A stretch of DNA of 64,000 nt from Paenibacillus lactis (GCF_017873605.1 NZ_JAGGKI010000008.1:124001-188000), one strand, 5' to 3'; shown: positions 34,761 through 45,391, numbered from the stretch's first letter. A program made the numbers and translations. Notes: a model not told the origin generated them from the sequence alone.

Positions 34761-35022
34761 GCTTCCGAAGCGAGTTTTGTTTCGACGTAACTCCTTCCGA
34801 AGCATATGCTCCACAAAACTGAGCGGACGCTTCCGAAGCGAGTTTTGTTGTGATTTATCTCCTTCCGAAGCATTTGCTCCACAAAACTGAGCGGACGCTC
34901 CCGAAGCGAGTTTTGTTGCGATGTAACTCCTTCGAAGCATATGCTCCACAAAACTGAGCAAATGCTTTCGAAGCGAGTTTTGTTGCGATGTAACTCCTTC
35001 GAAGCATATGCTCCACAAAACT
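34761..35022. repeat. 68-bp tandem repeat array (4 copies) leading into the UvrA2-like gene
   Basis: Units start at 34761, 34829, 34897 and 34964 (periods 68, 68, 67; the last is partial). Each unit contains the palindrome GCTTC-C-GAAGC, an AGTTTTGT arm, CTTCGAAG- or CTTCCGAAG-type and GCATATGC palindromes, and an ACAAAACT arm that is the reverse complement of AGTTTTGT. Each unit can therefore fold into a long imperfect hairpin. The array ends 15 bases before the ATG and abuts the ribosome site. The upstream 34521-34760 shows no gene. Confidence 0.9.
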
Positions 35023-35036
35023 TTTAGGAGGTTATC

Positions 35037-37538
35037 ATGAACGGATCCATCAAAATTCGCGGCGCAAGAGAAAACAATCTGAAAAACATCTCCCTGGAAG
35101 TTCCGAAATACCAGCTGGTCGTCGTAACCGGCCCATCCGGCTCAGGCAAGTCGACGCTGGCGATGGACACGCTTCAACGTGAATGTCAGCGGCAATACAT
35201 GGAATCCATGGGCATGGTGTCGGATTCGGTAAGCAAGCCGAAGGTGGACGCGATCGAAGGGCTCTCGCCTTCCATCAGCGTAGGCCAGCACATCACGAAC
35301 CGGAACCCGCGCTCCACGATCGGAACGGTGACAGACATCTACACGCTGCTGCGGATTCTGTATGCCAAGCTGGGTGAGCGGAAATGCCCGTCCTGCGGCG
35401 ATACCGTCGTGCCGAATGTCGAAGGCGAGTCGTACCACGGCGCTTCGGAGGACGACGAGGCCACAGACTCCTATGAGACGGTTCACTGCAGGCGATGCGG
35501 ACATGCCATGGAGAAGCTGACGATGTCCCATTTTTCCTTTAACAAGCCGGAAGGTGCATGCGGCACCTGCAGCGGGCTCGGTCACACCGTGGATTTAAAC
35601 CTGGAAGCGGTGTTCCGACCGGAGCTCAGCCTGCGCGATGGCGCGGTCACCATCTGGTACAGCGTGCTTATCGATTACAACACGAACATTCTGAAGGCCG
35701 CGGCGAAGCACTACGGCTTCACGTTTGACGAGCATTTGCCGCTCCGGGATTACAGCGAAGCCCAGCGGGACCTCCTCTATTACGGCGTGGAGAGCGAGGC
35801 GTTCAGCCGCCATTTCCCGGACGTTAAGCCGCCGAAGTCGGTCGGACAGGGGAAGTTCGAAGGCGTCGTGACCGGCATATGGCGAAGGTACCGGGAGAAA
35901 GGAAGCGAATCCGGCGAGGCCGCATTATTCCATGAATCCGTCTGTCCGGATTGCCTAGGCACGAAGCTGAAGGCGAACAGCAGACGCGTACTGGTCGACG
36001 GAACGCCGATCACGGAAGTGAACGCCTGGTCCATCGGCGAGGCCCTCCATTGGATGGAAGCGCTCATGAAGAAGCTGAGCAGCGACCAGCTGTTCATTGT
36101 TGAGCCGCTCATTCATGATTCGATTGTCCGCTTGAAGCGCATCATCGATGTCGGTCTCGGCTATATGACGATGGACCGGCAGGTCATCACGATGTCGGGG
36201 GGCGAGGCGCAGAGGCTTCGGCTCGCATCCATTCTCGGCTCGGGTCTCACGGGCGTGCTGTATATTCTGGATGAGCCGACCACCGGACTGCATCCGAAGG
36301 ATACCCGCGGCTTGATTCAGGTGCTGAAGCAGCTGCGGGATCTGGGCAATACGGTGCTCGTGATCGAGCATGACGAGGACGTGATGCGGGCTGCCGACCA
36401 TATTATCGATATTGGACCTGGTGCGGGAGCGATGGGCGGAACCGTTGTCGGACAGGGAACGCTGGCGCAGTTGATGGAACAGCCGGCCTCCGTGACCGGA
36501 GCGTATTTCCGCGAGAACGATGCACAGAAGCCGCCGCGGCGCAGACGCGGCAACGGAAGCATGCTGACGATCCATGACGCGCATCTGAGAAACCTGAAGC
36601 ATATTACGGCCTCCTTCCCGCTCGGCACGCTGATCTCCGTAACGGGCGTATCGGGCTCGGGCAAATCCACGCTGCTGTTCGATCTTTTGGCCGAATCGGG
36701 AAGCGAGCGGAAGACGCCGCCGGGATGTAAAGAAATAACAGGGTGGGAGGCGGTTGGCCAGCTGATCACCGTCGATCAATCTCCGGTATCCCGCATGCAG
36801 CGCTCGAACGTGGCCACATATACCGATGTGTACACCCATATTCGGAACTGGTTCGCCGGGCTGCCGGAAGCCAAACGGAACAAGTTGACGGCCAAGCACT
36901 TCTCCTTCAACACCCAGGGCGGCCGATGCGAGACATGCCAGGGCTTGGGCGTCGTCCCGCTGCACATGCATTTTCTGCCGGAGATCGAGGTTCGCTGCCC
37001 GGATTGCAAGGGGAAACGCTTCAAGGAAGAGGTGCTCCGCGTGACATACAACGGCTTCTCCATCTCCGATCTGCTGGATATGACGGTGGAGGAAAGCTTG
37101 TCCGTTCTGGAAGACCAGCCGAAAATCATGGATTTGACCAGGCTGCTCTGCGACGTGGGCCTTGGTTACCTGAAGTGGGGGCAGTCGGTTCGCACCCTCT
37201 CGGGCGGAGAAGGACAGCGGATCAAGCTGGCGAAGGAGCTCAGCAAGAAAACGAAAAATCATACGCTGTACCTGCTCGACGAGCCGTCTACCGGTCTTCA
37301 TCCGGGGGATGTGAAGCAGCTGCTGGTCCTGCTGAACCGTCTGGTCGATGCGGGAAATACCGTGATACTCGTGGAGCATAATCTCGATCTGATTTGGAAC
37401 TCCGACTGGATTCTCGATATCGGGCCGGGCGGCGGGGCAGCCGGCGGAGACGTGGTAGCCAGCGGCACGCCGGAGGAGGTTGCGGCAGTCGAAGCCTCGC
37501 ATACCGGCCGGTTTATCAAGGAAACGTATCTGTCTTAA
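35037..37538 (+). CDS. UvrA2/DrrC-like ABC ATPase (excinuclease UvrA paralogue)
   Basis: 833 residues, about 100 shorter than housekeeping UvrA. Two ABC modules are present: Walker [10 protein letters not shown] (32-40) and GVSGSGKST (~540), signatures MSGGEAQR and LSGGEGQR, and two Walker B/LDEP blocks. Zinc-finger cysteines occur as CPSCG...CRRCG and CETCQGLG...CPDCKGKR. The short form resembles the self-resistance UvrA2/DrrC class implicated in removing DNA-bound drugs. AGGAGG precedes the ATG. It is followed after 21 bases by an ABC exporter gene, which fits a drug-resistance operon. Confidence 0.9.
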   Translation: MNGSIKIRGARENNLKNISLEVPKYQLVVVTGPSGSGKSTLAMDTLQRECQRQYMESMGMVSDSVSKPKVDAIEGLSPSISVGQHITNRNPRSTIGTVTDIYTLLRILYAKLGERKCPSCGDTVVPNVEGESYHGASEDDEATDSYETVHCRRCGHAMEKLTMSHFSFNKPEGACGTCSGLGHTVDLNLEAVFRPELSLRDGAVTIWYSVLIDYNTNILKAAAKHYGFTFDEHLPLRDYSEAQRDLLYYGVESEAFSRHFPDVKPPKSVGQGKFEGVVTGIWRRYREKGSESGEAALFHESVCPDCLGTKLKANSRRVLVDGTPITEVNAWSIGEALHWMEALMKKLSSDQLFIVEPLIHDSIVRLKRIIDVGLGYMTMDRQVITMSGGEAQRLRLASILGSGLTGVLYILDEPTTGLHPKDTRGLIQVLKQLRDLGNTVLVIEHDEDVMRAADHIIDIGPGAGAMGGTVVGQGTLAQLMEQPASVTGAYFRENDAQKPPRRRRGNGSMLTIHDAHLRNLKHITASFPLGTLISVTGVSGSGKSTLLFDLLAESGSERKTPPGCKEITGWEAVGQLITVDQSPVSRMQRSNVATYTDVYTHIRNWFAGLPEAKRNKLTAKHFSFNTQGGRCETCQGLGVVPLHMHFLPEIEVRCPDCKGKRFKEEVLRVTYNGFSISDLLDMTVEESLSVLEDQPKIMDLTRLLCDVGLGYLKWGQSVRTLSGGEGQRIKLAKELSKKTKNHTLYLLDEPSTGLHPGDVKQLLVLLNRLVDAGNTVILVEHNLDLIWNSDWILDIGPGGGAAGGDVVASGTPEEVAAVEASHTGRFIKETYLS

Positions 37539-37559
37539 CCTTGGGAGGAGGAATCTGAC

Positions 37560-39341
37560 ATGGGAATCGGAACAGAACAAAACGCTGCGGAAGAGAAAGG
37601 CAAAGTAACGAGGACCACCGTCCGGTATTTTACCGGACTGCTGCAGGCTGCAGGCATGCCGAGGCTGGTGCTTGCGGCAGCGATCCTGCTGAGCCTGGTC
37701 GGGGCGGTGACGGGACTGGTCGTCCCGCTCATCACCGGCCGATTCATTGACAGCTTCTCGACGGATTCGTTCGATTTGCGCATGGTCGCGTCGCTGGCTG
37801 CGCTCTTCCTGCTTGAAGCTGTAGCCAGCGGACTGTCCTACTACATGCTGGCATACGTCGGCAACCAGATGGTCAATAAAATCCGCAAACGGCTCTGGAC
37901 CAAGGTGCTGTCGCTGCCGGTCCCGTTCTTTGACCGTCACCGCTCGGCCGAAACCATGAGCCGGGTAACGAATGATACGAACGAGATCAAGACGTTGATC
38001 ACCGATCACCTTATCGCCTTCTGCTCCAATCTGCTGACGGTGATCGGCGCGGTGGCCATTCTCTTCTATCTGGATTGGCAGATGACGCTGATCATCCTGG
38101 TGGCCGTGCCCGTAGGTTTCGGCATCCTGATGCCCATCGGCGGAAAAATGTACAAAATCTCCATCAGCATGTACGGGCAGCTTGCCCAGCTTTCCGCGAT
38201 GCTGACCCAGGTCATCAGCGAGATCCGCCTCGTCAAGGCGTCCAATGCGGAACGGAAGGAAGAGAAAAGCGGCTTCGGCGATATGGACAGCCTGTACCGC
38301 TTCGGCATGAAGGAAGCCAAAATCAACGCGGTGCTTGTTCCCCTGATGTCCATGGTGATGGTTGTGCTGCTCGTGGTCATTATCGGCTACGGCGGCGTTC
38401 GCGTCTCTTCCGGCGCGCTTAGCGCCGGAGAGCTGGTGTCGTTCATCCTGCTGCTGTTCCAGATCATGTTTCCTTTCAGCCAGTTTGCGACATTCTATTC
38501 TCAACTGCAAAAGGTGATGGCCGCTACGGAACGGCTGCGGCTGATTCTGGAATACCGGTCGGAAGGGGACGACCGTGCCGTTCGCCCGGCACCCGAGGGG
38601 CACCGCGACTTGCGCTTTGAGGATGTGACGTTTGCCTACCATGAAGGCGAGACGATCCTGTCCGAGGTGACCTTTTCCATTCCTGCCAAAAAGGTTACGG
38701 CCCTTGTCGGGCCGAGCGGGAGCGGGAAGACGACGATATTCTCGCTGATCGAGCGCTTCTATGCGCCAAGCGGCGGAGATATCGTCTTCGGCTCGGAATC
38801 GATCCGGGACTACTCACTGGACTCCTGGCGGCGCAAGATCGGTTACGTATCCCAAGACAGCCCGCTCATGACCGGGTCCATCCGGGATAACATCGTGTAC
38901 GGGCGCGAGGAGCCGGTGACGGATGAAGAGGTAGCGGAAGCGGCAAGGCTTGCTTATGCCCAAGGTTTCATCGAGTCGCTTCCGCGGGGATACGAGACGG
39001 AGGTCGGCGAGCGGGGGATTCAGCTGTCCGGCGGGCAGCGGCAGCGCGTGGCGATCGCGAGAGCGTTGCTCCGGCAACCGGATATTTTGCTGCTCGACGA
39101 GGCGACCGCAAGTCTGGACAGCGACTCTGAGCATGAGGTGCAGAAGGCGCTTGGCAACCTGATGATCGAGAGGACAACGGTTGTGATCGCCCACCGGCTG
39201 TCCACCGTAGTCGCGGCTGATCAGATCATCGTGCTGGAGCACGGCAGGGTTACCGGCAGCGGAACCCACGAGGAGCTGCTTGACAGCCATCCGTCGTATG
39301 CGGAATGGGCCAAGAAGCAGTTTCAGACGGGAGAACAATAG
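37560..39341 (+). CDS. ABC exporter, fused membrane and ATPase domains (BmrA/LmrA type)
   Basis: 593-residue half transporter: six membrane helices in residues ~25-320, then an ATPase with GPSGSGKTT (~395), LSGGQRQRVAIARALL and ILLLDEATASLD. It would act as a homodimer exporting lipophilic drugs. It lies 21 bases after the UvrA2-like gene with GGGAGGAGG upstream of the ATG; the two are probably cotranscribed and give drug export plus removal of DNA-bound drug. A terminator follows. Confidence 0.93.
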   Translation: MGIGTEQNAAEEKGKVTRTTVRYFTGLLQAAGMPRLVLAAAILLSLVGAVTGLVVPLITGRFIDSFSTDSFDLRMVASLAALFLLEAVASGLSYYMLAYVGNQMVNKIRKRLWTKVLSLPVPFFDRHRSAETMSRVTNDTNEIKTLITDHLIAFCSNLLTVIGAVAILFYLDWQMTLIILVAVPVGFGILMPIGGKMYKISISMYGQLAQLSAMLTQVISEIRLVKASNAERKEEKSGFGDMDSLYRFGMKEAKINAVLVPLMSMVMVVLLVVIIGYGGVRVSSGALSAGELVSFILLLFQIMFPFSQFATFYSQLQKVMAATERLRLILEYRSEGDDRAVRPAPEGHRDLRFEDVTFAYHEGETILSEVTFSIPAKKVTALVGPSGSGKTTIFSLIERFYAPSGGDIVFGSESIRDYSLDSWRRKIGYVSQDSPLMTGSIRDNIVYGREEPVTDEEVAEAARLAYAQGFIESLPRGYETEVGERGIQLSGGQRQRVAIARALLRQPDILLLDEATASLDSDSEHEVQKALGNLMIERTTVVIAHRLSTVVAADQIIVLEHGRVTGSGTHEELLDSHPSYAEWAKKQFQTGEQ

Positions 39342-39355
39342 AGAACGCTGAAATG

Positions 39356-39402
39356 ACCCTTCCAAGAGCAAGCCTTTAGGCACTGCTCCCGGAAGGGTTT
39401 TT
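39356..39402 (+). terminator. Terminator of the UvrA2-ABC exporter operon
   Basis: ACCCTTCC (39356-39363) pairs with GGAAGGGT (39391-39398), followed by TTTTT. Confidence 0.82.
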
Positions 39403-39429
39403 CACTGCCTCCGCGTACTTTGTCACACA

Positions 39430-41544
39430 TCATTCAGGGATATTGACCGTAGACCGGCCGATTTCAAATGGAGTGTAGACTCCCTCGTACATGAGGTGCA
39501 TGGACATCCCTGCCGCGGCGTGTTCCAGGTTGTGGCAATGATCCATCCAGAGTCCGGGATTATCCGCAACAAAAGCGGCTTCATACACTTCGCCTGGGGC
39601 TACGTTCAAGGAATCGGTCCACCACGGACTGCCCTGAACCGGTATGCCGTACCGGCTCAGCACCAATAGGTGATGGCCGTGCAGATGCATCGGGTGATCC
39701 ATGAATCCGCGATTGACGAATTTCATTTTGACGACATCGCCTTCACTTACCATCAGCGAGGGCGTATCCGGAAAGACATACCCATTGATCGTCTGTAAAT
39801 TGGTCATGGTTCCGTTATAAAATCCAACCCGATTGTCCAGTACCAGCGTAAACGCCTTGTCATATTTCGTGTCGGAATCAAAGGGAACCGGCGCCGGAGC
39901 GCCATAGTGTGCAGGGTCAAAGATCGTTCCCTCAACCCCGGGAGCCGGCATGTCGTGATCCGTGGCCGAGAGGACAACGGCCTCGCTGGTTTCGTTGATC
40001 GTACCCAGGCTGTGCGACACCGAAACGGCATGCTCCGGCATGACCAAGGCGAGATCATACCTTCCGCCGGCGGCAAGCAGAAGCGGCCGGTCTTCCATCC
40101 ATTCCGGTCCGTTCAGATTGACCCCGTCTATGGCGGCTACTCGATACCGCGCCCCCGATACGTAAAAAATACGCGGCATGTTATGGGCGTTAATGAGCCG
40201 GATACGGACGGCCGTACCCGGTTCAATGATCCGGCGCGACAGCACGCCAGTGGGACCCAGCGTAATCGTGCTGCCGTTGCTCGTCCCGTGAGAGTGGGAC
40301 ATGACGGTCATATCGACATCCTCCGCGATACCTTCCTTCGGTTCGATGATCAGCGTGCCGTAGAGTCCTTTGGCAACTTGAACCGAGGATTGTTGATGCG
40401 AATGATACCAGTAAGTTCCCGTCTGATTGGTAATGAAACGGTAAACGAACCGTTCTCCCGGCATCACAGCATCTTGCGTCAGCCCCGCTACGCCGTCTTC
40501 GCCGTTCGGGACATTCAGGCCATGCCAGTGGATGGTGACGCCATCCTCGATATCAACGTTGTGCAATACGACTTCGACCAGGTCACCTTCCTTTACTCGA
40601 AGCTCTGGTCCCGGGACGGTTTGATTGAAGGTCCAGAGTTCCGTATGTTCTCCGGTGGGAAGCGTTGTTATCAGCTTTGACGCTGATATTGTAAAAGAGC
40701 GGTCCGGCGGCGCATCTTGCGGACCTCTCAGGTCCTCGACGCTGACGGCTTCCGGGCTCATTACAGCCGCAGACACAGGCGAGTCTGCATGATCGAGACC
40801 TGCAAGATTGTGGCTTGCATTGGCGTGGCCTCCATGGGAGCTTTGGCTACCGTGATCCATCATGCTCATCCGATCCGGAAGTCTGGATGATAGCAGGCCG
40901 GATGCAACGATCGTCGAGACGACAACAAGAAGCACCAAGCCCTTTTGGACCATGCGGAGGAACCGTTTCCCTGAGTTTTCTTGCCTGGCTAACTTTCCGC
41001 CTGCGGCTTGACGATTCAGGTGCCTTCGATAAGTGAAGGCTTGGAAAGCAACCGCAAGACCAAACCCTGCCCAAACCCCATATAACGTCCCGAATCGTAG
41101 CGGGGATTGCGCGAAGAACAGCATTTGGATCGCGGAAGCTGCGGATGCGGTAAATGCTGCCGAAAACGGCAGGAATATGATGGGATTAGATAGCCCTCCC
41201 GCTCTCCCCTTCGTGGAAGAGAAGGCGAGCTGTTCGCGCCGATAGAGTTCCGGAAGCGAGAACATGAAAATGGCGAACATGCCGCATAGGTACAGCGGCC
41301 ACTGGATCAGCACCTTGTCTTCGACGAAGGACCAGTCGGTCATCCACATCCGAATCGTTGCGGCTAGCTTGACCGTGGTCAAGCAGACGGCCGGCCATAA
41401 CCGGAATCGCAGGCTGCGCAGATGGGTATGGAACGATTCCGAAGTGTTATGGTCAAGCACATGTCGAGCTCGGGAATAGACCAGCCACCAGAGCGGCACA
41501 AGAGCGATTGTGATTCCGTATTCAATCATAATCCAAGTTCTCAT
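39430..41544 (-). CDS. Membrane-anchored multicopper oxidase
   Basis: About 704 residues. The N-terminal ~230 hold five or so membrane helices, then a cupredoxin-type multicopper oxidase. Copper motifs are clear: HWHGLNV, WYHSHQQSS, HPMHLHGHH, and the C-terminal HCHNLEHAAAGM cluster (type 1 and trinuclear ligands). The oxidase domain should face outside the cell. The ATG at 41544 has AAGGAG ten bases upstream; the frame extends further upstream into the divergent regulator gene but without support. It is divergent from a two-component system, which may sense copper or another metal (inference). Confidence 0.85.
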   Translation of the reverse strand: MRTWIMIEYGITIALVPLWWLVYSRARHVLDHNTSESFHTHLRSLRFRLWPAVCLTTVKLAATIRMWMTDWSFVEDKVLIQWPLYLCGMFAIFMFSLPELYRREQLAFSSTKGRAGGLSNPIIFLPFSAAFTASAASAIQMLFFAQSPLRFGTLYGVWAGFGLAVAFQAFTYRRHLNRQAAGGKLARQENSGKRFLRMVQKGLVLLVVVSTIVASGLLSSRLPDRMSMMDHGSQSSHGGHANASHNLAGLDHADSPVSAAVMSPEAVSVEDLRGPQDAPPDRSFTISASKLITTLPTGEHTELWTFNQTVPGPELRVKEGDLVEVVLHNVDIEDGVTIHWHGLNVPNGEDGVAGLTQDAVMPGERFVYRFITNQTGTYWYHSHQQSSVQVAKGLYGTLIIEPKEGIAEDVDMTVMSHSHGTSNGSTITLGPTGVLSRRIIEPGTAVRIRLINAHNMPRIFYVSGARYRVAAIDGVNLNGPEWMEDRPLLLAAGGRYDLALVMPEHAVSVSHSLGTINETSEAVVLSATDHDMPAPGVEGTIFDPAHYGAPAPVPFDSDTKYDKAFTLVLDNRVGFYNGTMTNLQTINGYVFPDTPSLMVSEGDVVKMKFVNRGFMDHPMHLHGHHLLVLSRYGIPVQGSPWWTDSLNVAPGEVYEAAFVADNPGLWMDHCHNLEHAAAGMSMHLMYEGVYTPFEIGRSTVNIPE

Positions 41545-41694
41545 AAGTTCAATTCTCCTTCGCCTTTTCATTGATGTAACCAGTTTACCGTCCGATTGTG
41601 TAGAACTTGTGGAAACGATCTTTTGATTATGTGTAAGAGCACTTTTTATGGCCATATCCGGGTTATAATGGCTACAAACGAATGAGGAGAAATT

Positions 41695-42387
41695 ATGCTT
41701 ATGGAAACGAAACTTATGATAGTAGAGGATGAAAAGGCGATGCTCGAGTCGATGAAGCAATATTTAGAGGCCGAAGGCTTCCTCGTATACGCAGTTACCA
41801 ATGGTCTTGACGCGGTGGAAGCCGCACGCAGGGAACGGCCCGCGATCGTAGTCCTTGACTGGATGCTTCCGGGTAAGAGCGGCATTGACGTTTGCAGGGA
41901 GTTACGACAGGTCAGCTCTTGCGGCATTATTATGGTAACGGCCAAAACGGAGGAAACGGATAAAATTATCGGCCTGGAGCTGGGGGCGGATGATTATATG
42001 ACCAAGCCCTTTAGTTTGCGGGAGCTTGCCTCCCGGATCCGTTCATTGCTTCGGAGAATCGATCCGAGAAACGACGAACCGGCCGACCTTGAGCGGGGAG
42101 ATCTTCGTATTTCCTTGACCAAGTGCCAGGTTACAAGAAACGGCGCACTCATTCCCCTGACCCCGACCGAGTTTAAAATTTTGCTGACACTGGCTTCAAG
42201 ACCAGGCGTCGTTTTCAGCCGGCTGCAGTTAATAAAAGCCGCCATGGACGATGATTTCATGAATTATGAACGCACGCTGGACTCCCATATCAGCAAGCTT
42301 CGGAAAAAGCTGGAGAATGATCCGGAGCGGATGAAATATATTCAGACGGTGTACGGATTCGGATACAGGTTCGGTGAAGAAGGATGA
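41695..42387 (+). CDS. OmpR-family response regulator
   Basis: 230 residues: receiver domain with phospho-acceptor D55 (VVLDWMLPG) and the conserved DDYMTKPF, then an OmpR/PhoB winged helix (LTPTEFKILLTLASRPG, then YERTLDSHISKLRKKLE). GAGGAG precedes the ATG, and a TATAAT -10 lies at 41664-41669. It overlaps the kinase gene downstream by four bases and is divergent from the multicopper oxidase, a probable target. Confidence 0.92.
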   Translation: MLMETKLMIVEDEKAMLESMKQYLEAEGFLVYAVTNGLDAVEAARRERPAIVVLDWMLPGKSGIDVCRELRQVSSCGIIMVTAKTEETDKIIGLELGADDYMTKPFSLRELASRIRSLLRRIDPRNDEPADLERGDLRISLTKCQVTRNGALIPLTPTEFKILLTLASRPGVVFSRLQLIKAAMDDDFMNYERTLDSHISKLRKKLENDPERMKYIQTVYGFGYRFGEEG

Positions 42388-43466
42388 GTGTGCGGGGCAA
42401 AATCTTTTTGGCGATGGGCGTCCTGGTAGTCCTTGTCAGTGCGGCCTATATCGGGACGACGCAAGGTTACCTGGGTAGCCTATTCGCCCGATATTACACG
42501 GATGGCGGTGGAAGCAATGAAGGAATGATCTCTTTGGAGGGGGTAAGCCAGTATATCCTCGCAGAGATGAAGATCAAGGCCTTCAACATGACTTTGTTTA
42601 TTGCGGGAGCGGCATTGATCCTCGGCTACTGGCTTTCTGGGCTAATCATGAATCCCTTGAACAAGCTGATACGCGTCATGCGCCGGGTAGCGGGCGGTGA
42701 GCTTGCCACCGAAGTCCCGATTGAACGGGCCGATGAATACGGTCAGGTCGGCGAGGCATTTAATTCGATGACGACCCAGCTCCGCGACTTGATGGATAAT
42801 CGAAAGCGCCTTGTTGAGGATGTAGCGCATGAGCTTAGGACGCCGCTGGCGATCATTCAATCCAAGCTCGAGCTGATTCAGCAGTCTCAAGGGACCGTTA
42901 AGCCGGAAGCGCTGCTCTCCGTGCATGATGAAGTGCTGCGGCTGATCAGGCTAGTGGATGAACTGCAGTTGCTGAATACGGCGGAAGCCGGAGAGCTTAT
43001 ATTAAACAAAGAACCAACGAACTTGCCTATGCTTATGGAGGAGCTGATTGAGCTGGTGCAGCCGGAAGCGGATGAATATGGGGTTAGTCTGGCCGTATCT
43101 TGTAACGAAGATATGCCGACGGTATGTCTGGATCCTATACGGATAAAGCAGGTGTTTCTGAATTTATTGACGAATGCGCTAAGACATACGCGGGAAGGCG
43201 GGAAGATTACGGTCTGCATGCAGATCATTCATGATTGCGTCTCGATTTCGATCACCGATACCGGATCCGGAATTCCGGAGGGAGCGATTCCGCATTTGTT
43301 CGACCGGTTCTATCGCGCCGATGCCGGAAGAGGAAGAATCGCCGGTGGCTCAGGGCTCGGACTGTCGATTGCACATCAGATCGTTTCAGTCCATGGGGGA
43401 AGCATCCAGGTACGGAGCGAAGTGGGGGTCGGCTCCGAGTTTACGGTAAAACTTCCATTAGGATGA
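42384..43466 (+). CDS. Sensor histidine kinase paired with the OmpR regulator
   Basis: 360 residues. Two membrane helices (~5-25 and ~68-88) bracket a short ~40-residue extracytoplasmic loop. HAMP follows (~90-140), then HisKA with H149 (EDVAHELRTPLAI) and an HATPase domain (GGSGLGLSIAHQIVSVHGG). Translation is coupled to the response regulator gene (ATGA overlap). The loop is too small for a typical ligand-binding domain, so the signal may be membrane or metal related. Confidence 0.92.
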   Translation: MSVRGKIFLAMGVLVVLVSAAYIGTTQGYLGSLFARYYTDGGGSNEGMISLEGVSQYILAEMKIKAFNMTLFIAGAALILGYWLSGLIMNPLNKLIRVMRRVAGGELATEVPIERADEYGQVGEAFNSMTTQLRDLMDNRKRLVEDVAHELRTPLAIIQSKLELIQQSQGTVKPEALLSVHDEVLRLIRLVDELQLLNTAEAGELILNKEPTNLPMLMEELIELVQPEADEYGVSLAVSCNEDMPTVCLDPIRIKQVFLNLLTNALRHTREGGKITVCMQIIHDCVSISITDTGSGIPEGAIPHLFDRFYRADAGRGRIAGGSGLGLSIAHQIVSVHGGSIQVRSEVGVGSEFTVKLPLG

Positions 43467-43506
43467 AAAAAACAGCCCACCTACAACACGGGAATAGATG
43501 GGCTGC
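43467..43506 (-). terminator. Terminator of the chemoreceptor gene
   Basis: CAGCCCA (43474-43480) pairs with TGGGCTG (43500-43506). The minus-strand side is followed by seven T residues. It may also act on the convergent kinase transcript. Confidence 0.7.
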
Positions 43507-43574
43507 AGACCACGAAGCGGTCTCTTCTTTTATGTACTGAAAGCGTTCAAAGCCTTGGCAGGCGAATGAGGCAT

Positions 43575-45122
43575 TTAATCGGTCGCCTCTTTCGCCAACT
43601 GGTCCATGATGCCGTTCAAGTCCGTGACCAGCGCTGCCATAAGATCCGCGGCATCCGACACCTGCCGGATGGATGCGGCGTGCTCTTGGAAAGCTTCGAC
43701 GATGTCGTGAGCGTGGGCGGCCGTATCGTTCGTAAAACGGGTCATTTCTTGAATCGAATGATTCATCCGGTCGGAGCCGGCGGACAACTGCTGCGTCGCG
43801 GCGGATATTTCCTTCATCTGGTCGGAAGACTGTTTCACGGCATGGTGGATGACATCAAACGAGGCCCTCGCCTGATCGACGACCTGTACTCCCGAGCTCA
43901 TATTGTCGTGGACTTGGCCGATGCTGCCGAGCAGATCGGCGGTTTCCCTATGTATGCTGTCAATCAGTTCGGTGATTTCGCCGACAGAGGCCGAGGATTG
44001 CTCGGCGAGCTTACGTACTTCGCCGGCAACGACGGCAAATCCCCTGCCAGCTTCCCCGGCTCTTGCCGACTCAATCGACGCGTTTAATGCCAGGAGATGG
44101 GTTTGGCTTGCAATGCCTCGGACTACCTCGAGAATATCACCGATTCGGGAGACGTGCCGGTTCAGCACCATCAACGTATTCCGGCTTTGGTCGACCGAGT
44201 GACCGGTATTCTTGATTTCGGATAAAATATTGCCGATGATATGACTGCCGAATTCCGCCTGTCGCGCGGATTCCTCGGAGGCCCCGGCGGCTTCCGACGC
44301 CGATGCTGCCGCATGGCGGATGCTTCCGCCAATTTCGAGAATGATGGCACGGTTTTGCTCCATCGCAGCCATCTGTTCCCTCGTTCCATGAGCAATGTCC
44401 TCGATGATCTTCCCCAGATGTTGACTTAGTCCGGTGCTTTGCCTGGATTGCCCGGCCAGCCGCTCAGCGGTCTCCTTCAATTGGCGGGTGGAGTCGGCCA
44501 GCTTAGACGTGATGTCATTCATCATCGCTGCACGCTGCTGATGCTGCGCCTCTCTCAAGGATGCTTCGATCCGCAGAGTGCTGTGAATTTGCCAGCTGGT
44601 TGCAGCCGAGGTAAGAATGAGAAATACCGCATGAATGATCAGCATCGTCAAGGAATAGCTCGTCGTTCCAAACACAAGCTCCGGAATAAGAAGAAACCCG
44701 AGAATATGCTGCGCGGCAAATATGCCGGTCATGCAGAAGATGAGCTTTATATTTTTATAGTAAGAGAGGGCCGCGATCACCATGAAGATGGAAAAGTGAA
44801 ATTCGACATGCCCCCCTGCGCCGGCAATGATCGAGATGCTGCCAAGGGTTAGGACTAAGGTATGCATATAGGGAATACTCGGGTGGTCCGGCTTGCGGCT
44901 GTAAATGACGAGCGTAACCGCCAGCAGCAGTGCAGGCAAAACAAGCAGCACGTTCAGGATGGCTCCGAATTGGCCTTCCATTTGGGCAGAGGAGAGCATC
45001 TCCTGGGCGTGCATGTTTTGGTCGAACACATGGAACCTGCGGGCTAGAAGATGTACAATAGCGGTAATTCCGATAATAGCTAGCGATACGGCATTCATAA
45101 GTTTGTTCTTACGGTTCATCAT
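43575..45122 (-). CDS. Methyl-accepting chemotaxis protein
   Basis: 515 residues. The N-terminal ~190 form about five to six membrane helices, without a large extracytoplasmic domain. The cytoplasmic signalling hairpin is well conserved (GIASQTHLLALNASIESARAG, then GRGFAVVAGEVRKLAEQS). It would control flagellar rotation through CheA/CheW, probably responding to an intramembrane or energy-related cue. Stand-alone, with no other chemotaxis gene nearby. Confidence 0.9.
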   Translation of the reverse strand: MMNRKNKLMNAVSLAIIGITAIVHLLARRFHVFDQNMHAQEMLSSAQMEGQFGAILNVLLVLPALLLAVTLVIYSRKPDHPSIPYMHTLVLTLGSISIIAGAGGHVEFHFSIFMVIAALSYYKNIKLIFCMTGIFAAQHILGFLLIPELVFGTTSYSLTMLIIHAVFLILTSAATSWQIHSTLRIEASLREAQHQQRAAMMNDITSKLADSTRQLKETAERLAGQSRQSTGLSQHLGKIIEDIAHGTREQMAAMEQNRAIILEIGGSIRHAAASASEAAGASEESARQAEFGSHIIGNILSEIKNTGHSVDQSRNTLMVLNRHVSRIGDILEVVRGIASQTHLLALNASIESARAGEAGRGFAVVAGEVRKLAEQSSASVGEITELIDSIHRETADLLGSIGQVHDNMSSGVQVVDQARASFDVIHHAVKQSSDQMKEISAATQQLSAGSDRMNHSIQEMTRFTNDTAAHAHDIVEAFQEHAASIRQVSDAADLMAALVTDLNGIMDQLAKEATD

Positions 45123-45391
45123 GGGCAGGGATCGGACTCCTTTTCATTTGGCAGGGTGCAATAGTAGGTTCTGCGTATACCTGTGCTTGGGATAAGTACA
45201 ATGGCGCAGAGGAAGTGCTTTTCTTCAGATCAAGAATTCTGGACTTAAAATATACAGCTTAAATTTTAAAGATTTCTTGTAATTATGTTATCGGCCGCAT
45301 GGCTCAAAAAATAAAATTTTATGCCATTGGTCCTTCGTGAACATGTAAAAGATCAGCGTTAAAGTCCGGTGTTAGAAGGGGGAGATCTAGG

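Noticed and set aside
34673..35018. Minus-strand frames across the 68-bp array
   Set aside because: The repeat period is not a multiple of three, so the peptide repeats only arise by frame switching between units; no ribosome site or family.
35955..38642. 895-codon minus-strand open frame
   Set aside because: It lies antisense to the UvrA2-like and ABC exporter genes, whose motifs are unmistakable, and has no recognisable domain of its own. It arises from codon bias on the coding strand.
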